Part shown: piece after piece, positions 33,136 through 47,100 of the stretch
How the letters are laid out: every line of letters begins with the position of its first letter
Numbering within the stretch: position 1 is the first letter of the stretch
Assembly (NCBI GenBank): GCA_027475525.1
Contig: JAMWFC010000132.1
Location: forward strand, 357,074-421,073
DNA from: Macrolepiota albuminosa
Lineage: Eukaryota; Basidiomycota; Agaricomycetes; Agaricales; Agaricaceae
Direction: 5' to 3'
DNA length: 64,000 nt
Program-made: the position numbers and the translations under genes
The notes under the pieces: generated by a model
Told to the model about the DNA's origin: nothing
The model's database searches: none
The model's input: only the letters and a program-made list of their open reading frames with translations

Positions 33136-34477
33136 GAGTTGTGAAATGCGGAGGCCTTAACCGAACGAAGTGAGGTTGAGGCTGGGAATGAGCACTGAGT
33201 TGTGAAATGCGGAGGCCTTAACCGAACGAAGTGAGGTTGAGGCTGGGAATGAGCACTGAGTTGTGAAATGCGGAGGCCTTAACCGAACGAAGTGAGGTTG
33301 AGGCTGGGAATGAGCACTGAGTTGTGAAATGCGGAGGCCTTAACCGAACGAAGTGAGGTTGAGGCTGGGAATGAGCACTGAGTTGTGAAATGCGGAGGCC
33401 TTAACCGAACGAAGTGAGGTTGAGGCTGGGAATGAGCACTGAGTTGTGAAATGCGGAGGCCTTAACCGAACGAAGTGAGGTTGAGGCTGGGAATGAGCAC
33501 TGAGTTGTGAAATGCGGAGGCCTTAACCGAACGAAGTGAGGTTGAGGCTGGGAATGAGCACTGAGTTGTGAAATGCGGAGGCCTTAACCGAACGAAGTGA
33601 GGTTGAGGCTGGGAATGAGCACTGAGTTGTGAAATGCGGAGGCCTTAACCGAACGAAGTGAGGTTGAGGCTGGGAATGAGCACTGAGTTGTGAAATGCGG
33701 AGGCCTTAACCGAACGAAGTGAGGTTGAGGCTGGGAATGAGCACTGAGTTGTGAAATGCGGAGGCCTTAACCGAACGAAGTGAGGTTGAGGCTGGGAATG
33801 AGCACTGAGTTGTGAAATGCGGAGGCCTTAACCGAACGAAGTGAGGTTGAGGCTGGGAATGAGCACTGAGTTGTGAAATGCGGAGGCCTTAACCGAACGA
33901 AGTGAGGTTGAGGCTGGGAATGAGCACTGAGTTGTGAAATGCGGAGGCCTTAACCGAACGAAGTGAGGTTGAGGCTGGGAATGAGCACTGAGTTGTGAAA
34001 TGCGGAGGCCTTAACCGAACGAAGTGAGGTTGAGGCTGGGAATGAGCACTGAGTTGTGAAATGCGGAGGCCTTAACCGAACGAAGTGAGGTTGAGGCTGG
34101 GAATGAGCACTGAGTTGTGAAATGCGGAGGCCTTAACCGAACGAAGTGAGGTTGAGGCTGGGAATGAGCACTGAGTTGTGAAATGCGGAGGCCTTAACCG
34201 AACGAAGTGAGGTTGAGGCTGGGAATGAGCACTGAGTTGTGAAATGCGGAGGCCTTAACCGAACGAAGTGAGGTTGAGGCTGGGAATGAGCACTGAGTTG
34301 TGAAATGCGGAGGCCTTAACCGAACGAAGTGAGGTTGAGGCTGGGAATGAGCACTGAGTTGTGAAATGCGGAGGCCTTAACCGAACGAAGTGAGGTTGAG
34401 GCTGGGAATGAGCACTGAGTTGTGAAATGCGGAGGCCTTAACCGAACGAAGTGAGGTTGAGGCTGGGAATGAGCACT
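33136..34477 (+). repeat. 61-bp minisatellite array, 22 copies
   Basis: Twenty-two head-to-tail copies at exactly 61 bp with the GAGGCTGGG variant. They are followed by one rearranged copy (about 34478-34555) and a final partial copy that merges into the 3' hairpin cluster. Confidence 0.95.
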
Positions 34478-34572
34478 GAGTTGTGAAATGCGGAGGCCTT
34501 AACCGAACGAAGTGAGGTTGAACGAAGTGAGGTTGAGGCTGGGAAGTGAGCACTGAGTTGTGAAATGCGGAG

Positions 34573-34682
34573 GCCTTAACCGAACGAAGTGAGGTTAGGG
34601 TGGAGGCTTAGTTGGGGGGGGTTTGGGGGCGAAGCCCCCAACGAGCTACGAAATTCGTGCCGAAGGCACGAATCGTAGCTCG
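34573..34682 (+). other. Helitron 3' hairpin cluster, unit E
   Basis: The last minisatellite copy supplies CCTTAACC, which pairs with GGTTAGGG. The GGGGGC-GAA-GCCCCC hairpin and the terminal long stem follow. The host sequence resumes immediately after CGTAGCTCG. Confidence 0.8.
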
Positions 34683-36789
34683 TTTGTGATAGATCGCACA
34701 AACAATTTAGTTAACGGCATTCCTAATATCCTATTATGAAGACTTCCAATCATATGCCTTTTCCATCTACTACGGGCAACTTAAGAGCTCCGCATTGCTA
34801 CTAATACACTTGGGTAGGGTCACCTTTTTCTGGCATCTCCTTGTCATCGTTCGCTTTGGCTAAAAATCGGATCGTAGTATACCCTGAGAACTGCTACATA
34901 CAAGTATTCCCTTTTACGTCGTACACATAAACATAACCCACGGATGATTCTATTTCCTTTTGATCAATCTTCCAAGTGTAATTGATCATGTGGAATAGCT
35001 AAACATTCAGCCAACCTTCAGCAGGTCTGAGTCCGCAGTCTCCTGATGGCGATAAAACGTACAAGAGGCTGTGACATTACCTGAAGTAGTAGGTCCAATG
35101 TATCGAGTTACATACAATCTTCTGGCAAACATCGCTATGTCGTTACGGTTGGGAAATAGATCTGTCAACTGAGTTATCAAACTCTAAACCTTTTGGTACA
35201 TGGAAAATTGCGAGTGGCGCTTCAACGCCATCTTCTTACCACGTGGCAATCCCATTGCAGTGAATCATGTGGTATAACACGTTTTGAACTCTCGAAATAC
35301 AGAATGTCGAAGTGTGAGGGTTTGATTATTCGGTTTGGAAGCCACCATGTGCTTAGATGCCAAGTATAACTTTATCATCATCAGTCAGCGATGCTCGTCT
35401 TTTTGATTTCAAGATACTTATCTTAGCCAAACGATTCCTCGCAAAATCAGGGTCACGTGGAGGAAACAGCTCGATCACGTGGAAAATTTAAAGAACCCAA
35501 GTCTGTTGAACCGCACGGTTAGGCCTGGTTAGCGTTTGGGCTAGGGTTGGGTTGTGTCAGACGTTCTGTCAAGGTTTTTGTTGACAGCTTTGGGTTCCAA
35601 GGATATTTTATCAAGGGGACCTTGCTCCCCGTATCGTGGTAACTCTGCAAGTATCGTAAGGCCGTCAGTATAGCGTAGAGTTTATTATCGCCATTGTCCA
35701 TATTTTGTACCTGGAGGTGATGGTTCAATATTTCAATTCCGCCATCGGCAGGAAACCTTAGCCACTATGGCTGTATACCGTGGCCCTCGGTCCGTTGTGT
35801 GACAAGTACAAGACTCAAATTGGAATATAACACGGCTCCAAGGTGTTTGATATCAAAGGTCAGAGTCCTTAAAGTCACTTGAGGTGTGATGAGTTCAAAT
35901 GCCATGAGCTTTATTTGTGTTTGGATATCGACAACATCACCCTCAATCTTGTATCACTGTAATACATTATGCCCTGACCATCTTATTGTTCTTTTTTTCG
36001 TTTATACCATGTTGACACCGTACCTTCTTAGAATACTCATCATATTGTAGGCATCAGCGTAAAGGCGACTACCGTAGGTGAGGAGCGTTTTCGGAGGCCT
36101 CTGCGTGCCAAGAAGTCCTCCGATCGTCCCCTCATCCCGTATCACTGTAATACATTACGCCCTGACCATCTTATTATTCTTTTTTTCGCACTGGACTCCT
36201 TAATCCCTATATTCACGCATGAGAAGCTTGCAGTCACTTATACTGAGGTTGAGTAAAGCTACATATTTGACTTATTCCTCATGTTGACACCGTACCTTCT
36301 TAGAATACATATTGTAGCCACGGGAGATCAATACTGAACTGAAGAAATACTCATCCATACTGTATTACGGTTCTAACAAGCTTCTCATTAAGTGCTAAAG
36401 AATGGATCCTTCAAACACACCATTCATACGCCTCGTGCAAGATGATTTGAATGATTTCACGAGTCTCAGGGTCAAAATGACGGCCTTTGAGCGCTCGGAC
36501 CTTGGGAACGTGCCACACCCCACTCTTTCCTCTCTCTTTGAAGATAAACGTTGTCTCAGTGCGTAGAGGTATCAATGCAGTGGTAAATTAGATGTTGAGA
36601 CGCTCGGAAAACGGATGCATAGGTAGAAATATGCTCATACTTTTTATCGATGTGGATCCTTCCGGAGTATGAACTCAGAAGCGCGACCTACTTTATCTTA
36701 TCGCCATGAGTACATAATGCTCCCATTCGCGATGCTTAAATAGCGCATCACTAACCTTCCTAGTCCCCTTCGAAATTTCACCACCTATC
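34683..36789. other. Gene-free region with imperfect direct repeats
   Basis: No supported gene. Two pairs of imperfect direct repeats occur. A block with ATCACTGTAATACATTA and CCCTGACCATCTTATT is found near 35950 and 36140. A block with TGTTGACACCGTACCTTCTT is found near 36010 and 36282. They suggest local segmental duplication. The last part holds the P5C dehydrogenase promoter. Confidence 0.55.
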
Positions 36790-38973
<2,184 letters not shown>

Positions 38974-39653
38974 TATGGACAGACCAAAAAGTCAAAAAAT
39001 TACAACCATTGTAACAGTAGTAAGCCTTTGATTGTAAAGTGTAGCAAAGACATTGTGTATCAAAACCCAATTATTATGGGCTGAAACTACTTACGAAGTT
39101 AGATCGAAACTATTCAACAGGATCTGGCCAGATCGTACGTGACGACGTAGATCACGGGGACTTGAAATCGTGAGGGGTGGCTGGTTGTGGGTGCAGTCAG
39201 AAGAAAGGCTTGCCATCAGACGAGACTCTGAACTGAGCATTAAGTATTGGAATGAACGCGTCAGTCTGACGCGTTCCTATCACGTGTGTTCGTCTTTGTA
39301 GCCTTCAAATATACTTACCTGTTCGTTGCATCACCGTGCACGATACTGAGGTATGTAGGTTTACAATTTTATCTTGACTTGATATCTTACTTATATTGAC
39401 GCCTACCTATTACACACTTACGGTGTCCAGGTAATAATTATTAGTTCGTTCTGCAACACCGTGCACGATACTGAGGATACATGTACTGTGTCTAGGCACG
39501 TTGATCTATGATAGGTTATGGACCCCGTAGCCCGATACTGATCAAGATTAAACGAACTCACCGGAACCCAAAGTTATAACTTGTATTCTATCTGCAAGAA
39601 CAAAAACTTTCAAACTCCCCGAAATAATCCGAATCACCGAGGACTCACTATTC
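38974..39653. other. Probable degenerate LTR or leader of a Copia element
   Basis: It contains two copies, about 105 bp apart, of a block with CACCGTGCACGATACTGAGG (near 39350 and 39458). A third similar GATACTGA occurs near 39533, within sequence reading TTATGGACCCCGTAGCC that may be a primer-binding site. It precedes the gag frame directly. The LTR boundaries cannot be fixed. Confidence 0.4.
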
Positions 39654-40436
39654 ATGTCGAACGCGGAATCGACCACCTGCCCTGTCCTCACAGGGCTTGA
39701 CAATTTTCATATCTGGAAAATTCGAATCACCGCAAAACTGCAACAAGAGGAAGTATGGGACGTTGTTACTACATCACCCAGTTCTCCTGAAACATCATCC
39801 GAAGCATTGACCACCTACCCAAGCACGACAATCCAACACACTGACAGCTGGTCGGTCCGTGACTGGAAGGCAGCAGGCATCATCATCGCGTACGTTTCGG
39901 ATAGACTCGCGATTGAAGTCGGCAACTTAGAACATGCAAAGGAAATGTTCGAAAAATTAGTCAAAATCCACGAGGACACCAACGTCACCGTCAGCGCCTT
40001 CTACACATTCACCTCCATGTTACATCGAAAATGGGATGGATCACCCTCGACCCTCAGTGACCACATTGCTGCAATCTCTGCAGCCGACGCGAAACTTACA
40101 GCTATGAAGAAGCAGATCGATCGTGAGTTCCTCGCATACATTTTGCTCCAAACACTGCCAGAAGACAACAAATGGGAGTCGTTCCGTGCCACAGTCCTGA
40201 AATCTCTTGCCCCGGGAGAGTCCCTGTCCTTCTCTCAAGTCGTGGACTATCTTACCTTTACGGCCGCTGCTCAGCGAGGTACATCATCCATTGCCGCACT
40301 CAAAGCAAATACCAGCTCGAAACACAAGTCCAAAATCAAATCCGATAAATGGTGTGAACATCACAAGTCAATCACCCATAATACGAGTGAGTGCTGGTCA
40401 CTGAAGGAAAAAAAAAGGACAGAAAGGAGAAGGTGA
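39654..40436 (+). CDS. Copia-type gag polyprotein fragment (UBN2 family), orphan
   Basis: A 260-residue frame opens MSNAESTTCPVLTGLDNFHI and contains the usual Copia gag features: TGLDNFHIWKIRITAKLQ near the start, VRDWKAAGIIIAYVSDRLA, EMFEKLVKIHEDTN, and LLQTLPEDNKWESFRATVL. It ends near a CCHC-like knuckle, WCEHHKSITHNTSECW, and a short basic tail. No protease, integrase or reverse transcriptase follows, and there is no recognisable 3' LTR. It is either a decayed element or a gag-only derivative. Codon use is ordinary and the frame has no stops, so recent insertion or retention is possible. Confidence 0.7.
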   Translation: MSNAESTTCPVLTGLDNFHIWKIRITAKLQQEEVWDVVTTSPSSPETSSEALTTYPSTTIQHTDSWSVRDWKAAGIIIAYVSDRLAIEVGNLEHAKEMFEKLVKIHEDTNVTVSAFYTFTSMLHRKWDGSPSTLSDHIAAISAADAKLTAMKKQIDREFLAYILLQTLPEDNKWESFRATVLKSLAPGESLSFSQVVDYLTFTAAAQRGTSSIAALKANTSSKHKSKIKSDKWCEHHKSITHNTSECWSLKEKKRTERRR

Positions 40437-40719
40437 AGAAAAAGGATGAAATCAAAGGCAAAGGCAAATTGTGCTAGTTAAGATTTAAGCTCAGATGGAA
40501 GGTGACAGGATATTCAGATACTAAGCCTGCTTGTGTCTTTAAGGCTTTTAATGTCATGCATTTTGGCTTTTGTCAGGAGTGCGTCAAAAAAAATCTCCTG
40601 CTCAAGTATGACAGCAGATTTTGGTGCCCAGCCGGAAAGTCTGATATATGAGCTTTAATTAAGTACTAGCGACAACAACCAGAGTTACTTGTAAGAACCA
40701 ATTAGTTACAGCTCGTGGC
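40437..40719. other. Intergenic, nothing seen
   Basis: Short AT-rich spacer between the gag fragment and the stop codon of the first NTPase gene. Confidence 0.5.
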
Positions 40720-43706
40720 TCAGACCCTAGTACTCTTCTTTGCTAGCTTCGCCGCAAGCTTCTTTTTCCTTATTTCTTCCCGTTTTTTGTTATTTTCCAT
40801 CCACTTATCTGTCAAACCCTTCACAAGGCGTCCCAGAGCCTCCTTTGGCAACATTTGTTGAGTGAGCTTCTCAATTGCGTCAAATTTGACAACAAAGAAC
40901 TCGTGGTGAGGATTGAAGACAACTTTAGCATCATCCATCTTCTCAAGAATTGCTTGGTATGCCTGCCAGTTCTTGCTTTTTTCAATGGCTACAGCCGGAC
41001 AGGCAAAAAGTCCGCATAGGACACTATGATAGTCCACACGGTTAGCACCGTATCTCTGAGGAAGATCATCCAGTGCATCCAAAGCTTGCTTTGGAAGGTT
41101 GTCATATGATTCAGCAGCATAAGCCTTTCCCTTGGTCTATATCCTTGTTGTCAGGAATTCTGTGGATAGATGTTTAAACACCCACATTTCTGTAAAAGTT
41201 ATCAGGATTGACACTGTTGACGGCCTTCTGAATCTCGTGCGGAGTCTTTATTGCAGAAGCATACTCTTTATATTTTGTTTGCAGTGCCACAGTCAAAAGC
41301 TTCCCTCCTTCCAGTTGCAAACGAAACATCAAATCCGGCCCGAAATTGGTCTGAGGAAACAAGAATGGGGAGTTTATAAGACATTTTAACCAATTAATGT
41401 CCTCTTCAGGATTTTTTGAAGTATAGCCAAGTATCTTGGATGGCGATGATGTAAGTTGGTCCGCAAATCCACCTTCGTCCTCATTCACCACCAGTGGAGA
41501 AACAACAGGAGCAACCATGAACATCCCATTGGCATTGACCCAGCAAGAAACCAATCTAGCTTTCTTACTTGCCAACCTCCCGTGTCTCTGTATATTTGCG
41601 AATTCAAAGTAAGCCGACAGAGGAGTGAATTCCCGGAAGATGTGTGCCAGACACATAGCAGTATAGCGTTCTAATCCATTGCTATTTGTGGCTTGTTCAT
41701 GTATACGCTGGACAAAGTACTGATGCTTTGATTTTGCCTTGGAAGTTATCCAATGATCGGCTGCAAGATATGCGAGAGGTTCATCGAAGGTGGCTCTTCC
41801 TTGCGCAGCACTAGGATATCGAGCGAAGCCACATTCCACTAAACCAATGTTGACCAAGCCGTCACCACTACGTTCGAAGTCCGTCCGCCCGCCTATTAGT
41901 CGATGATACACCAGCTTCTGAACTGACTGACGAAGATCATTGTCGAAGTCCATTGCTATTCGGCGGGGCTTAATTCGAGTACAAGACGCAAAGAAATATT
42001 TACCTCGGGAGAGATCAAATGGCTCTAAAGGAAAAATTGATTGTTCATTAATGGAGCCTCCAGGCACATCTGATTGCCTGCTGGTCGTGCTTTCAAGGCA
42101 CTCCCACAATTCCGCATCCGCTGGGACAAATTTTGTTATGGTCTTGATGTATTTTGTAAGGACCTGATGAGGGCATTGGAGGTCGTTCTCAATTAGACAT
42201 GTCATGTACGATGCTATAAATCGGGGCCTAGAATAGAATGTTTAGTATCAGCTGTAATTATGATGTGACATAATGACTCAACCGCCCGTGCAACCAGTAT
42301 TTAGCCCGTTCAAGAAGTTCTTTCCCGCTTTCGGTCTCTAAAAGCCATGACGGAAGATAGTATCGCAAGAATCCTTCAACCTGGTTCGCGTCCTCAACAA
42401 ATGAACCTGTGTCGGTTACTGCCATTTGAGGCATGTCTGCATGCTTGGATATTGTCGAAGAAAGCGCATTATTGATATGTTCAATATTTAAAGATGTTCC
42501 TGTAGTAACATGTTGCATGCCAAGGCCATTCCATACTTTAAGCATCGCACGCAAAGTAGGTCGCTTCCGGTTACCTTCGTAATCTGAACGGAAAGCAAAC
42601 CGATAGGATTCTGCCGCAGTCTGCGCTTCATCAAGCACACAATAAATGCGAGTGGTGGGACCTAGAAAGTTTTTACATGTCTTCAAAAGTCTTTTGTAGT
42701 CAGTGGTGAGCGTATTGTGATTCTCCACATGACAAAGAAGTGTGGTTAATTCTGAGAGTATATCAGGATGCTCGTCCTGCTCCAGGAGGCGGGTATCGAG
42801 CTGAACAAACAACCATAGTCTCTTGAGAACTGGTAAGTGATGGACGGTAGGCGACCCAAACCGGATCTCAAAAGCTGCTAAAAGGCATAGGAATACCAGA
42901 AAACGAGCAGTTAAGACGGCCGTAAAGCATCTCTGCGCATATCTTTCATTCTCTTCGAATTGCGTTGGGGACGTCGGGTGTTCAATGATTCCACAGCTTT
43001 TGAGATGTCCGTCATCGGGATGAAGCACATGTTCGATGTCAGCAGAACCACACTCACTTGCTCGTCTTGAGCAAGTGAGGTAGAAGCCCCATTCTTCACA
43101 AAGTCCTTGAAGTACAAGTCTTGTCTTGCCTGCGCCAGATGTGTTTAACAAGACACTGTATGACGCGTATGAGAGTGACGTTCAGAAGATAACAGATGAG
43201 CAATCTCACGAATGTTTAGTATCTAAAGAACTTAGTCCAGCTGGAAAGAGTGAGCGAAGGATAGTCGCTCGCGATGGCTGGAAATGCTGTCCCGTTGAGT
43301 GGAAGTCAAAGGCATCAGGGTCCCCAAGTCCATGAAGAAGGAGTGACGGTTTGTGATCCAAAGTGGGTATCTGAAGTCGAGAAAAATGTTGTGAAATTCG
43401 AATATCCGTCGTATTTGGGGTCCAAGGTACCATGAGTTTTACGTTCCCATTTGGGTCATCAATCAATTGGCCAAAACGGAAGAGTACGTTTTCAATCACT
43501 TCTTGAAATCGCACAGCCCGTTTTTGAGGTGCAATGTCAACCAATTCGTACCCGTGGCTTAGTAAAAACTCTGATGAACCTGTGATTTACCGTTCAAACT
43601 GTTACATCATCCATGAGAATAGCATAAGCAAAGATCGAGCCTGACCTGCTTTAAGATAATCCTGAATACGATCAGCATATTCTCGGAGGGAGGCCTGCAA
43701 TGCCAT
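40720..43706 (-). CDS. P-loop NTPase with C-terminal PD-(D/E)xK-like domain (Crinkler/RHS class), gene 1
   Basis: The start at 43706 gives MALQASLREYADRIQDYLKA. A short intron leads to SSEFLLSHGYELVDIAP. The Walker A region NTSGAGKTRLVLQGL lies near residue 150, preceded by an intron ending CATACAG. Walker B is IYCVLDEAQT; a sensor-like strand, HVTTGTSLNI, and TDTGSFVEDANQ follow. The C-terminal half (exon about 41174-42205) includes VEC in NIGLVECGFARYP and ends with NFGPDLMFRLQ and LLTVALQTKYKEYA. This is a D...QxK pattern expected for a restriction-endonuclease fold. The last exon is lysine-rich (KKREEIRKKKLAAKL). The architecture matches the NTPase-nuclease effectors described for Crinkler and RHS proteins. 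Total length is about 900 residues. It is transcribed away from a paralogue. Confidence 0.7.
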
Positions 43707-44156
43707 TCTTGTGCACAAACAATAAGTGTAAGTTCAAGAACAATAATCGCCCAGCTGAGCGACCAACAAGCGACCATCTGGGGCTTAAGCGATTACAAGC
43801 CAGCCCTTATTCCGTAACAAGACATATCGTTTTATTCAAGGCTTTGAGAACAGTTGACAGCATGTCACTTCAGCGACAGGCTTAGGTATGCCAGCCAGGC
43901 TTTGAACATTATCCTTCGAAGTCCAAAGACCAACCACGATGAAATAACATTCAGTGTATGCTCGTGCCCCGAGCCGCGGTGGGTCTGAAGGCAGCAACCG
44001 AAATGAGATCTAATCCATGATATTTCCATCACCGAGATCACCGGGGACGCGTGTTTCCCAACAGCTTTGGGGATACAAAACTCGGTCGATTTCGGTGTCA
44101 TTTTGTTTGATATAAACAACTGGCCGAGAATTCTAGTATGTTGAGATGTTAAGGCC
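43707..44156. promoter_or_regulatory. Divergent promoter region of the NTPase pair
   Basis: The 450 bp between two start codons facing apart. A TATAAA at 44111-44116 lies about 41 bp upstream of gene 2. No clear TATA is seen for gene 1. The shared region could co-regulate both genes. Confidence 0.45.
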
Positions 44157-47100
44157 ATGTCCACCAACAACGACGTAATCTCTTTTCCGGAGCTACACGA
44201 CTACGATACTGCTGCCACATTTCTCTCCAATTCGTGTCCTGCTTCGGTCAAGGATGATCCTGAACTCGGCCTAGGCTCGCCTGAATCGTTCGCATGCCTG
44301 TTACATAGAAACTTGGATTTATTCAAGAGCATAAAAAATGCGAGAACACCAGAGAGACTGAGTGAAATTTGGCGAAGATGCGCTAGTATGAAAAGCTTCG
44401 TATTACTCAGTGTCTCACTGTTGACATTACGATCATAGAACTCGCTCGTCCTTTGCCAGTCGACCCTTTTTTGTCTCACCCTGAAGAAGTTCCTCTCATC
44501 CTCAATCGAATCGCTCCCAAAATAACTGACCTGATCAATGGGAAAGCAGAACCTCTGCTCTGGACGCTGGATCAAAGCTATCCGGACAGCATGTCTGACA
44601 TCAGGAAATTAGATTTGAAATCTCTTCTCGAGGAGGAAAGAGTGCCTTCAATGCTTTTCTATGAACTAGGGAGCTTCAAAAACAAGCCCGATTTAAACCA
44701 ACGCGTTCGGAGACTGTTTCACAAAGGACGGGACACGTTTGTATCGTTTAAACCTCCAGGACCATGAGGTGCTGACTTTTTCCTGCAGGTTTCTGGTCAA
44801 TGCGTCAGCAACTGGAAAGACGCGACTATTGTATGAGGGCCTCTGTCAACACTGGGGACTCTACATTACAGCTCATAGCGATGCAGGAGAGGCTCGTGCA
44901 CTTCAGTTAACACTAAGCGATCACCTTTATCTTGAGAGAGACCTTGTGAAATACCTTCCTCGTGCTTCTTCCCTAGGCTTCGACATCATGTTAGCCAAAA
45001 ATCGAGAAATTTTATTTCGCCGATTTTCTGCTGTACTTCTTGCGCATTTATACATTCTAAGAGCCTTTTTAACGACAGCTGGTACTCAAATCGGTGCAAC
45101 AGACGAAGTTCAAAAACGTCGGTGGCTTCTTACTCAACTACATACTCCTCTTCTAGACATCGAAGACCCTCACACAGAGCTTTTAGGTGCAGTAGAACTG
45201 GAGCCACTCAGTTTCATAGACGAGCAGTTGGCTCTTGTTATCACTGACATCAAAGGCTTATTACCTGAATCTGTATCTACAGAGGGATTTTTCATCGCTA
45301 TTGATGAGGCGAATGTGGCTGTACGAGGAATTTGGTTCTCAGAGCATGGCGACACTGGACCTTACCCAGTATTAGAGGAAATTATCCGCACTTGGAGAGC
45401 CCGACTTGCTTCACTCCAAGTCCCCATCACATTCGTTGTTGCGGGTACTTGTATACCTCAGGAATATTTTCCCAATACGTCTCAGGAGTGGTTTTCTTGG
45501 AGATGGACTTCAGACACGGGTTCTTTCGATCCAGAAACTCAGAAAAAGTTCATTCTTCCATTTTTATCACTTCCCCTTGCAGAGTCGTCGCAAGGACAAG
45601 TGCTCCTAAAACGTATTTGGGATTGGTGCAGGCCAAGGCAAGTCTCTTCTACCTGCAATAAGCAATTAATATGACATATTCTCAGATATCGGCTGACAAC
45701 TTCTTATGTCGTCATGCTGCTGAAAGACAAGTTGATACATCCTCACGGTGTTCTGGACCGGTGGATTGAAGGCCTCACGGGGTTCGTCGCGTCTGATGCA
45801 CACGAACACACTATTTCAGAGGGGCCCTGTACGATTCAACCGTTTTTCAACAACATCGGAGCGCTTATCGAAGGTGAGAACCTTTATTTTGTATCACCTT
45901 GAATAGTCTGCTCATCGATCTCTTTGGATAGATCGCCCTCTCGTGCGGTCAACTACACATGAAGTGATAATGTCGTACATCATCGTTGGAACACATCCAC
46001 CGTGCTATGGTATCAACAGAGTTGATATTGTAAACTCGGGTGTAGGTGAATTCAAGGACAAGGACATGATGGAGATATCATTAGATCAACCCGGGCCGAC
46101 TATTGCTGCTGCTGTCTGGCTCTCAGCAGCATCGCATTCCAGGGAAGAGCCACGATCATTGACTTCTTTCGAAGATTTTTGCTCGTACTTTTATGGTCGT
46201 TGGCCCAATGGTGACACATATGCAGCTACAAGTTATGTTGCTTTTTATCTTGCACATGCGTTCAAGGATGAAGGAAGCCGTCTGTTGTCTGATATCTTCA
46301 CTGTTCCATCTGCTCCTGGATGGTTAGATATGAACCGAAAGGTTTCGACCCGGCTGGTTATACTGCAGAAGGATAATCATAACGTTATCAAGGAATTCAT
46401 TGTCACCACATCCGCCCTTCTTCCTGAGTCTCCTCCTCTTGGTTATGCGGCGTCGACTCCAAAGGATGTTATCGCCTGGTTGCGACACGAGCGCTCGGGC
46501 GCCTTCTGTCTTTGTCCCTCCGGTTGTGGAGCAGATTTAATCTTCGTGCTACGACACCGCGGGGTTTTTGTGTGGGTTCTCCTTCGTGTCGCGGGCCAAG
46601 GTTCGACAACGCCGCTCCACACGGACAAACTGTATTCGGAATTCGAACAGCTCTCTATAGAGAACCTTTTCCCTAATGATAAAGTACGTTTTACCTCCCC
46701 TCTCATCCTTATTGAGGGCCTGCCTCACAGACAACTTATGTACAGAGTGCGACCGAGCTATCAGACAGTCTTTTGAGTGCTTTCAAAGCACTTCCGAATA
46801 GCCCTCCTTGTCACCTTCCATTGTTGCGTGTAGTCGCGACATTTCCTTCGGAACCCACTTTATGTCGAAAAAGGGTCAAGGGCTCTCCCGTCGCCGTACT
46901 CAAGACTTCAACCTTCAAAGAAATTACGGAAACGATACCGCGTCAAGATCTCCTGAGAACAGTGGTTTTAAGTATGCATGGCAAAAGGTCCTCTAGGTAC
47001 AATGCCACTGCATTTTCCCCTATCAAGCCACTTCTCTCCAAGGAACGTCATTCTAAACGGAAGACGCTGGAAACCTCAATCGAAGCAATTGAAGCTTCAC

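Larger units (their letters stand above)
32209..34682 (+). mobile_element. Helitron-family unit E (non-autonomous, 2.5 kb)
   Basis: It begins TCTATAGTATATGGGACAAC and shares the inverted repeat CTTAGTCAG/CTGACTAAG with unit D. It has AT-rich non-coding sequence, then at least 22 copies of the 61-bp minisatellite, and ends in the hairpin cluster at 34682. It is followed by T of host sequence (TTGTGATAG), completing the A...T target signature for the whole locus. Confidence 0.7.
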
